The notes: generated from the sequence alone by a model not told the origin. 64,000 bases of DNA from Mucilaginibacter pallidiroseus (GCF_007846085.1 NZ_VOEJ01000003.1:186001-250000); one strand, 5' to 3'. Counted from the first letter of the stretch, positions 8,716 to 17,723 are shown. Numbers and translations: made by a program.

Positions 8716-8745
8716 AAAAGCCCTCTTTTTTTGAAGAGGGCTTTT
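8716..8745 (-). terminator. terminator after the TPR gene
   Basis: AAAAGCCCTCTT (8716-8727) pairs perfectly with AAGAGGGCTTTT (8734-8745) over a six-base loop. On the minus strand a T-rich run follows. It ends the exbB-to-TPR transcript just before the nuo promoter. Confidence 0.85.
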
Positions 8746-8763
8746 AAAACATTCAGCTTAAGG

Positions 8764-10449
8764 TTATTTACCTTTTGATGCACCGCCTTTGCGCGAGAAG
8801 AACGCTGCTACCTGTTTGTTGGTAGGGTCAAGCTCACGGGCTTTGGTGTAATTTTCAGTAGCTTTTGCCTCGTCTTTTTCTTTGTACATGGCAAGGTTAC
8901 CTAAGTATATGTAAGCTTCTGCTAATTCTCTTTTTGCTCTTTCGTCAGCGGGCGGGGTAGCACTTACTGCAGCAATATATTGCTCGTAGTAAGGTTTAGC
9001 ATAGCCTTTAATGTTATTCCTGTCGGCATCTTTACTTTCGTTAACACGAGCCCTGAACAACAATACTGCCGGAATTGGCTTACCAGCTTTTTGATTGATG
9101 TGGCTAAATGCAGAATCTGCTTTAGTTAACAAAGTAGTATCAGGCTTTTTAGGATCAAAGGCATAGTAGTAGCTTGAACCCAAACGCAGGTAATCATTCA
9201 GTGTGCTTTTACGCGATTTTGCAACATAAGCCGCATAAGCATCACCAGCTTGCTCGTATCTTTTTTGAGCGTAAAGTGACTTACCAATTTCTGCATATAC
9301 ATCAGCCTGAGTAGTATCAATTGCATACGCTTTTTTCAAGGCGCCGATACCTAATGAATCCTGACCTGAAGCGATTTGCAAACGGCCTTGTACAAGGTAG
9401 TCACGCGCAATGATACGTTTAGGGTCAGCTTTTGATATCCAAGTATTAATAGCTGTTAAACCAGCTGGATAATCTTTATTCTCTAAAGCGGCAATGGCCA
9501 GGTAACGGTAAACTCTTAAGTTACCATTCGCAGCTTTAGCCAGTTCATTAGCTTCTGTTTGCAAGGTTTTGTAATCACCAGCATAAGCAAGGAAGTCGGC
9601 ATAACGCATACGTGACTCAACAGACATATCTGTTAACGACAAGTATTTACGGTAAGCATCAACACCTTCTTTGATTTTTACAGATGCCATTTTAGGATCA
9701 GATAATGCCCAACGAGCATCAGTTTCTGCCCATTCGCGGTAAGCCGGTCCGTAGTTGGGATCGATAGCTAAGGCCGCTTTAAATTCACGTTCCGAATCTT
9801 CAAAGTTGTTAGCAAATTTCCAAATCACACCGGTTGCAACTTTGGCACTGGCCAACTTAGGGTCAATTGCAAGTGCAGCCTGGTATTGGTCTAATGCCTC
9901 AGTGTTTTTCAACTGGCTACGGTAAGCATCACCAAGCGCTACCAATAGCTCGGCATCTTTAGCATTTACTGCTTTACCTTTGTTTAGGATAGCTATTGCA
10001 GCGTTTGCATCAGCAGCGGCAACTTTACCATCTGTTTGGTTCAATAAATAAGCTTTACCAACGTAAGTGTATGGTGTGCTGCTTTTACCTGCCAGAGCAA
10101 TTGCCTGGTTAAAGTTTGTAGTAGCATTAGCTTTATCTTTATCAACAAAAGCTGCGGCACCTAAACCTGCATAGTTAAGGGCAGATTTTGGGTTAACAGC
10201 AATACCTTTCTGAAAAGTTGCTTTTGCAGAATCCGGATAGTCTTGAAGGATGTAAACCCAACCCAGGTAAAAGAAGTTTTCGTCTTTTGTACCCTGTGTT
10301 ACGGTCAAATTTTTAAGCATCGACTTAGCTTTCTGATATTGTTCGGCATCGATCGCTTTTTTGGCATCTGCTATGCTTTGCGCAAAAACTGATGAGCCAA
10401 CAAGCACCAGCGCTAATACTAATTTGCTTATTTTACTGATCATTTTCAT
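8764..10449 (-). CDS. exported tetratricopeptide-repeat protein
   Basis: A 561-residue protein with a signal peptide ending near VLVGSSVFAQ (residue 24) and many degenerate TPR units. The clearest are around 50-95 (NFFYLGWVYILQDYPDSAKA), 160-240 and 370-420. TPR proteins serve as protein-binding scaffolds, so periplasmic location is likely; the partner is unknown. It lies 21 bases after the PstS-like lipoprotein at the end of the ExbB/ExbD/TonB operon, and a strong terminator follows. An alternative ATG two codons later is possible. Confidence 0.85.
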   Translation of the reverse strand: MKMISKISKLVLALVLVGSSVFAQSIADAKKAIDAEQYQKAKSMLKNLTVTQGTKDENFFYLGWVYILQDYPDSAKATFQKGIAVNPKSALNYAGLGAAAFVDKDKANATTNFNQAIALAGKSSTPYTYVGKAYLLNQTDGKVAAADANAAIAILNKGKAVNAKDAELLVALGDAYRSQLKNTEALDQYQAALAIDPKLASAKVATGVIWKFANNFEDSEREFKAALAIDPNYGPAYREWAETDARWALSDPKMASVKIKEGVDAYRKYLSLTDMSVESRMRYADFLAYAGDYKTLQTEANELAKAANGNLRVYRYLAIAALENKDYPAGLTAINTWISKADPKRIIARDYLVQGRLQIASGQDSLGIGALKKAYAIDTTQADVYAEIGKSLYAQKRYEQAGDAYAAYVAKSRKSTLNDYLRLGSSYYYAFDPKKPDTTLLTKADSAFSHINQKAGKPIPAVLLFRARVNESKDADRNNIKGYAKPYYEQYIAAVSATPPADERAKRELAEAYIYLGNLAMYKEKDEAKATENYTKARELDPTNKQVAAFFSRKGGASKGK

Positions 10450-10470
10450 CTTTAGTTGTATATGTTAATA

Positions 10471-11388
10471 TTAGTGTGTTATGTTTATTTGCCTTTGCGG
10501 TAGTGAATCAGGCAACAAGCCCGATTTCAATATTATTCTCTGCCCCCTCTCGCTGGCCAGGAACCAGGCAAAACCTGCACCCAAGCCACGTTTACCTGAA
10601 CAGTCGATAACGTATAACGATCTGCTTAACGGGTACAGATCTTGGACAAGAGTTGATTGCGATGGTTTAAAATACTCGTTAGGCGCCTTCTTGTTATCTT
10701 CATTCTTAACCCCCACTATCTTTACTTTATCTACCGCAGCGGCATAGTCATCATCGGGGTCGTTTAACCAGGCAAAACCCGTTAATCCAATAGCGTCCTG
10801 ATGAGTACTAACGTATTTTATAACCTCTTTATTGGATTTCAGCGCATAAATATTTTGTTTTGGCAAGTTTTTTACCCCTGCAATTTGCTTCAAATACCTT
10901 ACCAAACTTGAGTTAGGATTATCAAAAACAAGGCTTTTGGTGGTCTTAACCGTACCATTAAGCATTCCCTTCAAATCCTTCAAGGTTAGTAACGTATCAA
11001 CCGACTGTTGGTTTACAATAACTGCAACAGCATCAATAGCAAATTTAGTTACAACGGGTGGTAAGGTGCGCCTTTTAAATATGCCGGTTTCAGCGGTGTC
11101 CAACTCGCGGGCCATTATCGCTACCCTTACACTGTCGTTAAGTAACATATTAAGCACGCCGGTCTCGGGCCTGTATTGAAAAACAGGATTTGCTTCCGGG
11201 TTGGCTGCCTTAAAAATATATGCCTCTTCATCGATAATCGGCGAAAAAGATTCGTCCACTGCTATTTTAGCCGTACCTTTTAAAAAATTATCGCTTTGCA
11301 CTTTTGGTTTATTGCCGTTGCCGCAAGCCTGCATAAGCAAAGTGGATGCACATGCAGCTACAAGAAATAATTTTAAATTAGTTTTCAT
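10471..11388 (-). CDS. PstS-like substrate-binding lipoprotein
   Basis: A 305-residue protein with a lipobox (TLLMQAC) after a hydrophobic N-terminus, so probably a membrane-anchored lipoprotein. The rest resembles the phosphate-binding (PstS-like, PBP-type) fold: GTAKIAVDESFSPIIDEEAY, LKGMLNGT and IGLTGFAWLND are in family positions. The frame opens upstream, but the ATG at 11388 directly precedes the lipoprotein signal. It overlaps the upstream small membrane gene by 11 bases. There is no ABC permease nearby, so a role in phosphate uptake is not shown; it may instead serve the TonB system. Confidence 0.8.
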   Translation of the reverse strand: MKTNLKLFLVAACASTLLMQACGNGNKPKVQSDNFLKGTAKIAVDESFSPIIDEEAYIFKAANPEANPVFQYRPETGVLNMLLNDSVRVAIMARELDTAETGIFKRRTLPPVVTKFAIDAVAVIVNQQSVDTLLTLKDLKGMLNGTVKTTKSLVFDNPNSSLVRYLKQIAGVKNLPKQNIYALKSNKEVIKYVSTHQDAIGLTGFAWLNDPDDDYAAAVDKVKIVGVKNEDNKKAPNEYFKPSQSTLVQDLYPLSRSLYVIDCSGKRGLGAGFAWFLASERGQRIILKSGLLPDSLPQRQINITH

Positions 11389-11608
11389 CGGGATCCTTCC
11401 TAAAATAGCGCGAAAAACGCAGAACTGCATAAACTAAAATAACTGAACCGTAGATGGTTCTTTGGGTTTTGGGGATGTCAAAGGGGATATCGTCCCAAAA
11501 AATAAGGCCTAAGCCTAAAATGCAAAACCCTATAAATGCGGCTACTCCTAAAATAAGCAAAAACCGCCTTTTGGGCGATTTTTGCTGTTCTTTGTTATCT
11601 GATAACAT
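11378..11608 (-). CDS. small two-helix membrane protein
   Basis: A 76-residue protein with a basic N-terminal segment (KSPKRR) and two hydrophobic helices, RFLLILGVAAFIGFCILGLG and a second around TIYGSVILVYAVLRF. It has no family I can name. It is placed between tonB and the PstS-like lipoprotein, overlapping the latter by 11 bases, so its translation is probably coupled. An accessory role in the Exb/TonB complex is possible but unproven. Confidence 0.8.
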   Translation of the reverse strand: MLSDNKEQQKSPKRRFLLILGVAAFIGFCILGLGLIFWDDIPFDIPKTQRTIYGSVILVYAVLRFSRYFRKDPDEN

Positions 11609-11619
11609 TAATTTACTTG

Positions 11620-12444
11620 TTACTCCTGTGCCAAAGCAAATGCTACTGGTACGCTATATTGTACACGTACCGGGCGACCGTTCTGGATACCAGGGGTCCA
11701 CTTTGGAGAGTTTTTAAGGGCGCGTATTGCTTCTTCGTCACAACCGCTGCCAATGCCTCTAACAACTTTAATATCGGTTAATGAACCATCACGCTCAACA
11801 ACGAAAGTTAAGATTACCCTACCTTGTACGTTGTTTTCCCTTGCAATAGCAGGGTAACGGATAGCTTTACCTAAGTACTTACCAAATGCTGCGTCACCGC
11901 CCGGGAAGCCCGGAGATTTCTCTACGGCTGTGAAGATCTGGTTAGGGTTCTCTTCTACCACTTGTTTAATATCAGAGTTACCAACCGGCTCATCAATCCT
12001 AATGTCGGCATTCGGGTCACCTTTCTGGTCTTTCTGACCTGGGTCAGCAACCTCCAACTCTTTGACTGTTGGTGGTTCTTTCTCACGCACCTCGTTATCC
12101 GGTTTTACTACCGGAGGAGGGAAACGCACCTGGTCAACCTTTGGTTTAGGTGGCTCCGGAGGTGGCGGAGGTGGTTGTTTTGTTTGGTCCACCGGTGGTG
12201 GAGGCAGCACAACTTCGGTAACTTTTACCTTTTCTGCTGCTTTCGGGATGAATCCTTCAATTTTATTGATGATTGTTTTTAGCGAGATCACGAAAACGAA
12301 TACTACGCATCCGATGATAAGGGCCCTGTTAGTATGGCGGGCATTTGTTTTCCTTAACTCGTACGCACCATATGCTTTATTACGCCCTGCAAAAACAACG
12401 TCAATCCATTGCTGATTCAATATGTCTAATTTTGATCCGAACAT
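11620..12444 (-). CDS. tonB: energy transducer TonB
   Basis: A 274-residue protein that links the ExbB/ExbD motor to outer-membrane TonB-dependent receptors. It has a cytoplasmic N-terminus (GAYELRKTNARHTNRAL), one membrane helix near residues 40-60, a long proline-rich periplasmic linker (PPPPVDQTKQPPPPPPEPP near 85-105), and a C-terminal TonB domain with NNVQGRVILTFVVERDGSL and the final PVRVQYSVPVAFAL. The SusC-type receptor at the right edge of this window is the kind of protein it would energise. Confidence 0.95.
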   Translation of the reverse strand: MFGSKLDILNQQWIDVVFAGRNKAYGAYELRKTNARHTNRALIIGCVVFVFVISLKTIINKIEGFIPKAAEKVKVTEVVLPPPPVDQTKQPPPPPPEPPKPKVDQVRFPPPVVKPDNEVREKEPPTVKELEVADPGQKDQKGDPNADIRIDEPVGNSDIKQVVEENPNQIFTAVEKSPGFPGGDAAFGKYLGKAIRYPAIARENNVQGRVILTFVVERDGSLTDIKVVRGIGSGCDEEAIRALKNSPKWTPGIQNGRPVRVQYSVPVAFALAQE

Positions 12445-12490
12445 CTTATAGCAATTTTATAATAACGTTAATTTATTCTTGTTTAAATTG

Positions 12491-13024
12491 TTAATAATTA
12501 CCATCTCTTTTCAGGAGGTCAAGCTCCGGTTGAGATATATCAACAATAGCGTAAGATTGCACTGCTGTAATCTTCATTTCATCTAACGCGTCAACAAGGT
12601 TTTTGTAGTCAGACTTATCGCTTGGTTTGATCAGCACTATCATGAATTTACCTGTAGTTTGCTGTATTTCTTTACCTTTTTCGATAAGGGTTTCACGTAA
12701 ACCATTTTTACCATAGCCAACTGTTTCTGGCTGTGATTTTCCAGGCTCACCTACAAACCACTCTACCTTATTATTAGCGCCCAGTAACAAAGTCATTGAA
12801 CGGGAAGCCGCAACAGCCAATTGGTCTGTTTGCTTCTCTTCCTTATCAGGCATGGCAACATCCATAGCCTTTGGTTTGGCAAGGGTGGTAGTAAGGATGA
12901 AGAAAGTGATCAACAAAAAAGCCAAGTCAACCATTGCGGTCAAATCCACACGGGTGGACGCCTTCTTACTTCTTACTTTCCCGCCTTTTTTACCCCCGCC
13001 GGAGGAGGTGTCTAATTCTGCCAT
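12491..13024 (-). CDS. exbD: ExbD/TolR-type biopolymer transporter
   Basis: A 177-residue ExbD with one N-terminal membrane helix holding the essential aspartate (TRVDLTAMVDLAFLLITFF), preceded by a basic, glycine-rich leader, followed by a periplasmic domain. It works with ExbB to use the proton gradient. It is the second of two exbD genes here, three bases after the first. The two are clearly different in sequence and may form a heteromeric stator. Confidence 0.93.
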   Translation of the reverse strand: MAELDTSSGGGKKGGKVRSKKASTRVDLTAMVDLAFLLITFFILTTTLAKPKAMDVAMPDKEEKQTDQLAVAASRSMTLLLGANNKVEWFVGEPGKSQPETVGYGKNGLRETLIEKGKEIQQTTGKFMIVLIKPSDKSDYKNLVDALDEMKITAVQSYAIVDISQPELDLLKRDGNY

Positions 13025-13027
13025 TTT

Positions 13028-13651
13028 TTATTTTGTTTTCTGAGCAGTTCTCAGCGAAGTGATTAAACTGAATTTATTAACTTTTTGTTTCTGCAACAAC
13101 GCGATAAGCTTCTGCACTGCAGGATACTTTTCTTTGTTATCGCCTTTTATTGAAATCAATAACGGTTTCTGTTTTATAGAAGCATTAACCTTGCGCGATT
13201 CCCTGATCCAGTCAGACAACTCACTGGTTGCTGTTGTATCATAAGGGATGCCTGGTTGTTTGTAATTCTTTTTATCGTTACCGTCCAGTGCCAAAAACTG
13301 TTTTAATGAACCGATAGGTACACCGAAAATAGTTGTCGACATAAACTTGTTTTGCTCCTCGGGAGTGAAGTTGATTTTATACTTCTCGCCCATTTGCAAT
13401 AAAGTTTGTTTGCGAACATCTGCACCGTCAACCGTGTAGAAAACTTTACCGCCGTCGCCAATGGTTAACAATAACACATTTTCGTCAGGGATAGCTACCT
13501 CAACACTTGATGATGGTATATCAACCGGAATAGGGTCTTGCGGCCTTGGTTTCGCGGTCAAAATGAAGAAAGTTAGCAACAGGAAGGCTACGTCGCACAT
13601 AGCCGTCATGTCTATGTGGGTACTCTTTCTGGGAACTTTTACTCTTGCCAT
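13028..13651 (-). CDS. exbD: ExbD/TolR-type biopolymer transporter, first copy
   Basis: A 207-residue ExbD with the membrane helix HIDMTAMCDVAFLLLTFF, including the proton-carrying aspartate, and a longer periplasmic part than its neighbour, with extra sequence between about 95 and 150. It is 85 bases downstream of exbB and three bases upstream of the second exbD. Paired exbD genes in one operon are common in Bacteroidota. Confidence 0.93.
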   Translation of the reverse strand: MARVKVPRKSTHIDMTAMCDVAFLLLTFFILTAKPRPQDPIPVDIPSSSVEVAIPDENVLLLTIGDGGKVFYTVDGADVRKQTLLQMGEKYKINFTPEEQNKFMSTTIFGVPIGSLKQFLALDGNDKKNYKQPGIPYDTTATSELSDWIRESRKVNASIKQKPLLISIKGDNKEKYPAVQKLIALLQKQKVNKFSLITSLRTAQKTK

Positions 13652-13736
13652 GTTGTAAAATTAAAATTATTAGTGTGAAAAAACAAATTAAATCCAAATT
13701 ATATTTTGTTATAACGTGGATACAGCCACTAATATT

Positions 13737-14579
13737 TTATCTTAAGCTATTTTTGTGTGATGCTGCGAACGTTTGAACGATGCTGAAACCAGTTTCGTCG
13801 ATAGCGTAAGTCAACTTGTCAATCTTAGATGTAAAGATGTTGTACATTACGATTGATACAGCTGAAGTACCGATACCCATCGCAGTGTTGATAAGTGCCT
13901 CAGAGATTGAGTTTGATAATGCTGAAGGGTTTGCAGCACCAGATGAACCCAGCTCGCCGAAGGCCTTGATCATACCCACAACCGTACCTAACAGACCGGT
14001 TAATGTACCGATTGATACCAAAGTAGCGATGATGGTTAAGTTTTGCTCTAACATTGGCATTTCCAAAGCAGTTGCTTCTTCGATGTCTTTTTGGATAGCT
14101 AAAGTTTTTTGATCAACATCCATTGTCTGATCAATTTCCATCTCTTTGTATTTTTTCAAACCTGATTTGATCACGTTTGCTACAGAACCTTTTTGTTTGT
14201 CGCACTCTGCGCTTGCAGCGTCGATTTGGCCTGAGTTAAGTAAAGATTGGATTTTTTTAACGAAAGATTCTACGTTACCAGTACCAGATGCTTTACCAAT
14301 AACAACCATCCTCTCGATAGAGAATACGATTACCATTAACAGGTATGACATAATTAAAGGTACGATAACACCACCTTTGTGTACTGTACCGAATAAATCT
14401 GTAGGCTCGCCGTCAGCAACGTCGCCACCTTTGTAGTGACTTGGATCGCCAAGGATGAAGATGAATATACAGATAGCGATAGCCAGGCAAATTGGAATAG
14501 TTAAAGATGCAAATGCGCCGGATGCACTTGAGCTTTCTTGTTTAACAGGAGTAGTTGGTTTTGTTGGTGCGTTTGCCAT
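13737..14579 (-). CDS. exbB: MotA/TolQ/ExbB proton channel protein
   Basis: A 280-residue membrane protein of the MotA/TolQ/ExbB family. It has an N-terminal helix near 25-45 (LTIPICLAIAICIFIFILG), a second near 75-95, a cytoplasmic region, and the conserved last pair of helices with GTLTGLLGTVVGMIKAFGEL and INTAMGIGTSAVSIVMYNIF. It forms the motor channel with the two ExbD proteins and is the first gene of the operon that continues to tonB. Confidence 0.94.
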   Translation of the reverse strand: MANAPTKPTTPVKQESSSASGAFASLTIPICLAIAICIFIFILGDPSHYKGGDVADGEPTDLFGTVHKGGVIVPLIMSYLLMVIVFSIERMVVIGKASGTGNVESFVKKIQSLLNSGQIDAASAECDKQKGSVANVIKSGLKKYKEMEIDQTMDVDQKTLAIQKDIEEATALEMPMLEQNLTIIATLVSIGTLTGLLGTVVGMIKAFGELGSSGAANPSALSNSISEALINTAMGIGTSAVSIVMYNIFTSKIDKLTYAIDETGFSIVQTFAASHKNSLR

Positions 14580-14650
14580 TACTTTGAAATTTTAGTTTTT
14601 CGTTTTGTTTAATATAAGTTAATAAAATGTGTGCGCATTTAAGCGAATAA

Positions 14651-14658
14651 CAAAAATA
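14651..14658 (-). promoter_or_regulatory. exbB operon -7 box
   Basis: On the minus strand TATTTTTG fits TAnnTTTG, 71 bases before the exbB ATG. A -33 element is not clear; a TTG occurs only about 35 bases upstream. It would give a leader of about 65 bases. Confidence 0.4.
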
Positions 14659-14764
14659 GAATTTCTATGAAATAAAAAAACTATTAAAGCAATTCTTTAT
14701 AATAATTTAATATCAAGTTGCTTATGCTATTATCAAATTGGTAATACATAACGCCTTGAAAAGC

Positions 14765-14793
14765 AAAAATTGTCTATTTGACAGACAATTTTT
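14765..14793 (-). terminator. candidate terminator downstream of yciH
   Basis: AAAAATTGTCT and AGACAATTTTT form an 11-bp perfect stem with a seven-base loop. On the minus strand TTTTTGCTTTT follows the stem. It lies 190 bases after the yciH stop. The stem is AT-rich, so it could also be a regulatory dyad. Confidence 0.4.
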
Positions 14794-14982
14794 TACAATA
14801 AAACTTATTTTTTTTATAACTCGCAAGTTATAACACATATTTTGTGTGTAACTAACCTGATATAATCGGGTCTAACAACATCACGCTACATGCATACAAA
14901 CCTTACTGGTCTGTTTATAATTGGTTTTTTTATTAGTTAACGCCTTTTAGGGTACTAATACAAATTTATACTATTTTTTTAG

Positions 14983-15318
14983 TTATCCGCCCGCTTTTTT
15001 CGATTTATATCCATCGGCAAGCAGCATGGCAAGTATCTTGTCCTTGAAATCGCCCTGCAACAATATTTCGCCATCTTTCACGGAACCGCCTACACCGCAC
15101 TTTGTTTTAAGCTTTTTACCTAAAGCCTCCAAATCTATCGTTGTCCCTACAAAGCCATTCACCCGGGTTACTAATTTGTTTCCCTTTATGCGATCCAAAA
15201 AAATCTTAAGGTTTTGCTGCTGTGGTGGCAAAGTTTGCTGCGCGGCTTCGTTCTCCTCCTGGTATTGAAAGTTAGGGTCAGTAGAGTACATGATGCCTGT
15301 ATAGTTCTTCTTAGCCAT
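14983..15318 (-). CDS. SUI1/YciH-type translation initiation factor
   Basis: A 111-residue protein with an eIF1/SUI1 domain in its C-terminal two thirds. The family core reads [32 protein letters not shown] and [19 protein letters not shown]. In bacteria the family (YciH) is thought to affect initiation fidelity; its exact role is not settled. It lies three bases after the lipid kinase gene and is surely co-transcribed with it. Confidence 0.92.
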   Translation of the reverse strand: MAKKNYTGIMYSTDPNFQYQEENEAAQQTLPPQQQNLKIFLDRIKGNKLVTRVNGFVGTTIDLEALGKKLKTKCGVGGSVKDGEILLQGDFKDKILAMLLADGYKSKKAGG

Positions 15319-15321
15319 GGT

Positions 15322-16212
15322 TTAATCTTTATAGTTATTACCTACAATTACATTTAAAGATGCCGGCATTACGTTAATATCAATCTGGGTACCGGCAACT
15401 TGCGGCTCTCCATCTAAGTGGATGGGCCCTTCGGTATGGCGCGTTATCTTAATATCTTTCCCTTTAATGATATCAACATACTCGGATCCATCTGCTGTTT
15501 TAGTAAACATGCGCACGCCCATTTCCGGGAATCGCCACAATGGAAACGGCTTTATAATGCAAACATCAAGCAGCCCGTCCTGCACAGAAGCCTTTGGCGA
15601 TATGTGCGCATTGTTGCCGTATTGTGATGAGTTTGCAATGCTTAACATAAATGCCTCGCTGGTTACTGTGACACCATCAATATCTATTTTGTACTGCTGC
15701 GGCTTATATGTTGAAATTTCGTTCAGGGTCGATTTTAAATAATTCATAAATCCCCGCTTATCGCTTCCATGCGCAAAAACATGGCTTATATGTGCATCAA
15801 AACCCATACCTGCCATATTAAAAAACCATTGCCCGTTTAGCTTGGCAGCATCTATGGTGATGCTCCTGGCATTATTTAATGTGTTAAACGCACCTTTTAT
15901 ATCCATTGGTATATTTAAAAAGCGTGAAAGGCCATTACCCGAGCCGGAAGGGATGATACCCAAGACAACATTGGTGCCAGCAATGGCCGACGCTATTTCA
16001 TTTATAGTGCCATCGCCGCCAACAGCTACAACAACGTCATACTCGTCAACAGCGGCCCCGGCAAGGTGGCGGGCATGTAACACCCCGGTGGTATATTCGG
16101 TATCGTATTCAAAAACATCTGTATCCAAATATTCTTTAATAAGCTCCGGCACGCCATCCTTCTTCTTCCCCCCAGACACCGGGTTTACTATAAATAAAGC
16201 TTTCCTTTTCAA
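15322..16212 (-). CDS. diacylglycerol/lipid kinase (YegS/DagK-like)
   Basis: A 296-residue kinase with a DAGK catalytic domain. FIVNPVSGGKKK is the first strand and nucleotide loop, and VAVGGDGTINEIAS holds the GGDG motif; LGIIPSGSGNGLSR is also typical. It should phosphorylate a lipid such as diacylglycerol or a sphingoid-type lipid at the membrane; the substrate cannot be told. The start appears to be TTG at 16212: an in-frame TAG lies immediately upstream and the family N-terminus begins right there. A -7 box precedes it. Confidence 0.9.
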   Translation of the reverse strand: MKRKALFIVNPVSGGKKKDGVPELIKEYLDTDVFEYDTEYTTGVLHARHLAGAAVDEYDVVVAVGGDGTINEIASAIAGTNVVLGIIPSGSGNGLSRFLNIPMDIKGAFNTLNNARSITIDAAKLNGQWFFNMAGMGFDAHISHVFAHGSDKRGFMNYLKSTLNEISTYKPQQYKIDIDGVTVTSEAFMLSIANSSQYGNNAHISPKASVQDGLLDVCIIKPFPLWRFPEMGVRMFTKTADGSEYVDIIKGKDIKITRHTEGPIHLDGEPQVAGTQIDINVMPASLNVIVGNNYKD

Positions 16213-16232
16213 CTATATATGTTTTGCGCTGC

Positions 16233-16240
16233 CAAAAGTA
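16233..16240 (-). promoter_or_regulatory. -7 box for the lipid kinase-yciH operon
   Basis: On the minus strand TACTTTTG matches TAnnTTTG, 20 bases before the TTG start of the kinase. It lies within 30 bases of the divergent metK promoter box, so the two promoters are back to back. Confidence 0.5.
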
Positions 16241-16269
16241 AATATTTTCGGCTTTGCGAAAAATTGTTT

Positions 16270-16277
16270 TATTTTTG
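16270..16277 (+). promoter_or_regulatory. metK -7 box
   Basis: TATTTTTG matches TAnnTTTG. It lies immediately before the structured leader and 137 bases before the metK ATG, so transcription would start at about the first base of the riboswitch-like RNA. The -33 side has only a weak TTTTCG. Confidence 0.5.
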
Positions 16278-16281
16278 CCCA

Positions 16282-16350
16282 CAAAGGTGGACTGATTTAT
16301 TGCCGCGCACTGCGGCCAAATTGCAACCACGTAAAAAAGTGCTAAAGTTT
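16282..16350 (+). promoter_or_regulatory. SAM-II/SAM-V-type riboswitch candidate upstream of metK
   Basis: The leader reads GGTGGACTGATTTA, then a hairpin (GCCGC 16302-16306 with GCGGC 16312-16316), then AATTGCAACCAC, then GTAAAAAAGTGCTAAAG. GTGG (16287-16290) pairs with CCAC (16327-16330). TTGCA (16321-16325) can pair with TGCTAA (16340-16345) with one bulged base, giving an H-type pseudoknot. The order CUGAUUUA ... UUGCAA ... GCUAAA is the conserved core of SAM-II/SAM-V aptamers as I remember them. SAM is the product of MetK, so feedback control of the gene is the obvious role. Confidence 0.75.
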
Positions 16351-16414
16351 TGCTTCTTTTTACAACGTTACAACTCAATCCTTCCTTTTTTGTAAACGTT
16401 TATTTAACTTAAAT

Positions 16415-17665
16415 ATGCCATATTTATTTACATCCGAATCAGTGTCTGAAGGGCACCCGGACAAAGTTGCCGATCAAATATCTGACGCATTAATTGATAA
16501 CTTCCTGGCTTTTGACCCCGAATCAAAAGTGGCCTGCGAAACGCTGGTAACTACAGGACAGGTTATTTTGGCCGGTGAGGTTAAATCAAAAGCTTATTTG
16601 GATGTACAAAAAATTGCCCGCGAAGTAATCAACAAAATTGGTTACACCAAAGGCGACTATATGTTTGACGGCAGCTCATGCGGCGTATTGTCTGCCATTC
16701 ATGAGCAATCTCCGGATATCAACCAGGGTGTTGACCGCAAAGCTAAAGAAGAGCAGGGCGCCGGCGACCAGGGTATGATGTTTGGCTACGCAACCAGCGA
16801 GACGGATAATTACATGCCATTGGCTTTGGATATTGCACACGCGTTATTGATTGAGCTTGCAGCCATACGCCGCGAAGCTACCGACATTAAATACCTCCGC
16901 CCGGATGCAAAATCGCAGGTTACTTTAGAATACAGCGATGATAACCAGCCTACCCGCATTGATGCTATAGTAATATCCACACAGCATGATGATTTTGACG
17001 AAGAGCAGGCTATGTTGGAGAAGATCAAAAACGATATCATCAGCATACTTATACCACGCGTAAAAGCTAAGTATCCAAAATACGCGCACTTTTTCAACAC
17101 CGATATCAAGTATCACATTAACCCAACCGGTAAATTTGTTATCGGCGGCCCGCATGGCGACACAGGCTTAACCGGCCGTAAAATTATTGTTGATACTTAC
17201 GGTGGCAAAGGTGCTCACGGTGGTGGTGCATTTAGCGGTAAAGACCCATCAAAGGTTGACCGCTCTGCAGCTTATGCTACGCGTCACATTGCTAAAAACC
17301 TGGTAGCCGCCGGTGTTTGCAGCGAAGTGTTGGTACAGGTATCATACGCTATAGGTGTTGCCCAGCCAATGGGTATTTACGTAAATACTTATGGCACAAG
17401 CAAAGTAGGCCTGAACGATGGCGAAATAGCTAAAAAAGTTGAAAGCGTATTCAACATGACACCTTATGCTATTGAAACCCGCTTTAAGCTGCGTAACCCT
17501 ATTTATAGCGAAACCGCTGCTTACGGACACTTTGGCCGCCCAAGCGAAACAGTAACCAAAAAATTCAACGCGCACGATGGCAGCATTATTGAGCGTGAAG
17601 TTGAACTGTTTACCTGGGAAAAACTGGACTACGTTGATCAAGTAAAACAAGCCTTCGGTTTATAA
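16415..17665 (+). CDS. metK: S-adenosylmethionine synthetase
   Basis: A 416-residue enzyme that makes S-adenosylmethionine from methionine and ATP in the cytoplasm. Motifs: [20 protein letters not shown] at the N-terminus, [12 protein letters not shown] near 117-128, the P-loop-like [19 protein letters not shown] near 270, and [14 protein letters not shown]. Length matches the family. It is transcribed alone behind a 5' leader resembling a SAM riboswitch and is followed by a clear terminator. Confidence 0.98.
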   Translation: MPYLFTSESVSEGHPDKVADQISDALIDNFLAFDPESKVACETLVTTGQVILAGEVKSKAYLDVQKIAREVINKIGYTKGDYMFDGSSCGVLSAIHEQSPDINQGVDRKAKEEQGAGDQGMMFGYATSETDNYMPLALDIAHALLIELAAIRREATDIKYLRPDAKSQVTLEYSDDNQPTRIDAIVISTQHDDFDEEQAMLEKIKNDIISILIPRVKAKYPKYAHFFNTDIKYHINPTGKFVIGGPHGDTGLTGRKIIVDTYGGKGAHGGGAFSGKDPSKVDRSAAYATRHIAKNLVAAGVCSEVLVQVSYAIGVAQPMGIYVNTYGTSKVGLNDGEIAKKVESVFNMTPYAIETRFKLRNPIYSETAAYGHFGRPSETVTKKFNAHDGSIIEREVELFTWEKLDYVDQVKQAFGL

Positions 17666-17687
17666 TTGAAAGCTTAACTAAAATATC

Positions 17688-17723
17688 AAAGGCGTCCTTT
17701 TTAAACCGGGACGCCTTTTTTTA
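17688..17723 (+). terminator. metK terminator
   Basis: AAAGGCGTCC (17688-17697) pairs with GGACGCCTTT (17709-17718) over an 11-base loop and is followed by a run of T, ending the metK transcript. Confidence 0.9.

Larger units (their letters stand above)
14580..14982. other. 403-bp AT-rich gap upstream of exbB
   Basis: No coding sequence is supported here. The gap lies between the exbB start and the stop of the YciH gene, both on the minus strand. It contains a candidate exbB -7 box (14651-14658), an 11-bp hairpin (14765-14793), and a perfect 8-bp dyad, TTATAACT-CGCA-AGTTATAA (14814-14833), that could be a regulator site. Confidence 0.6.
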
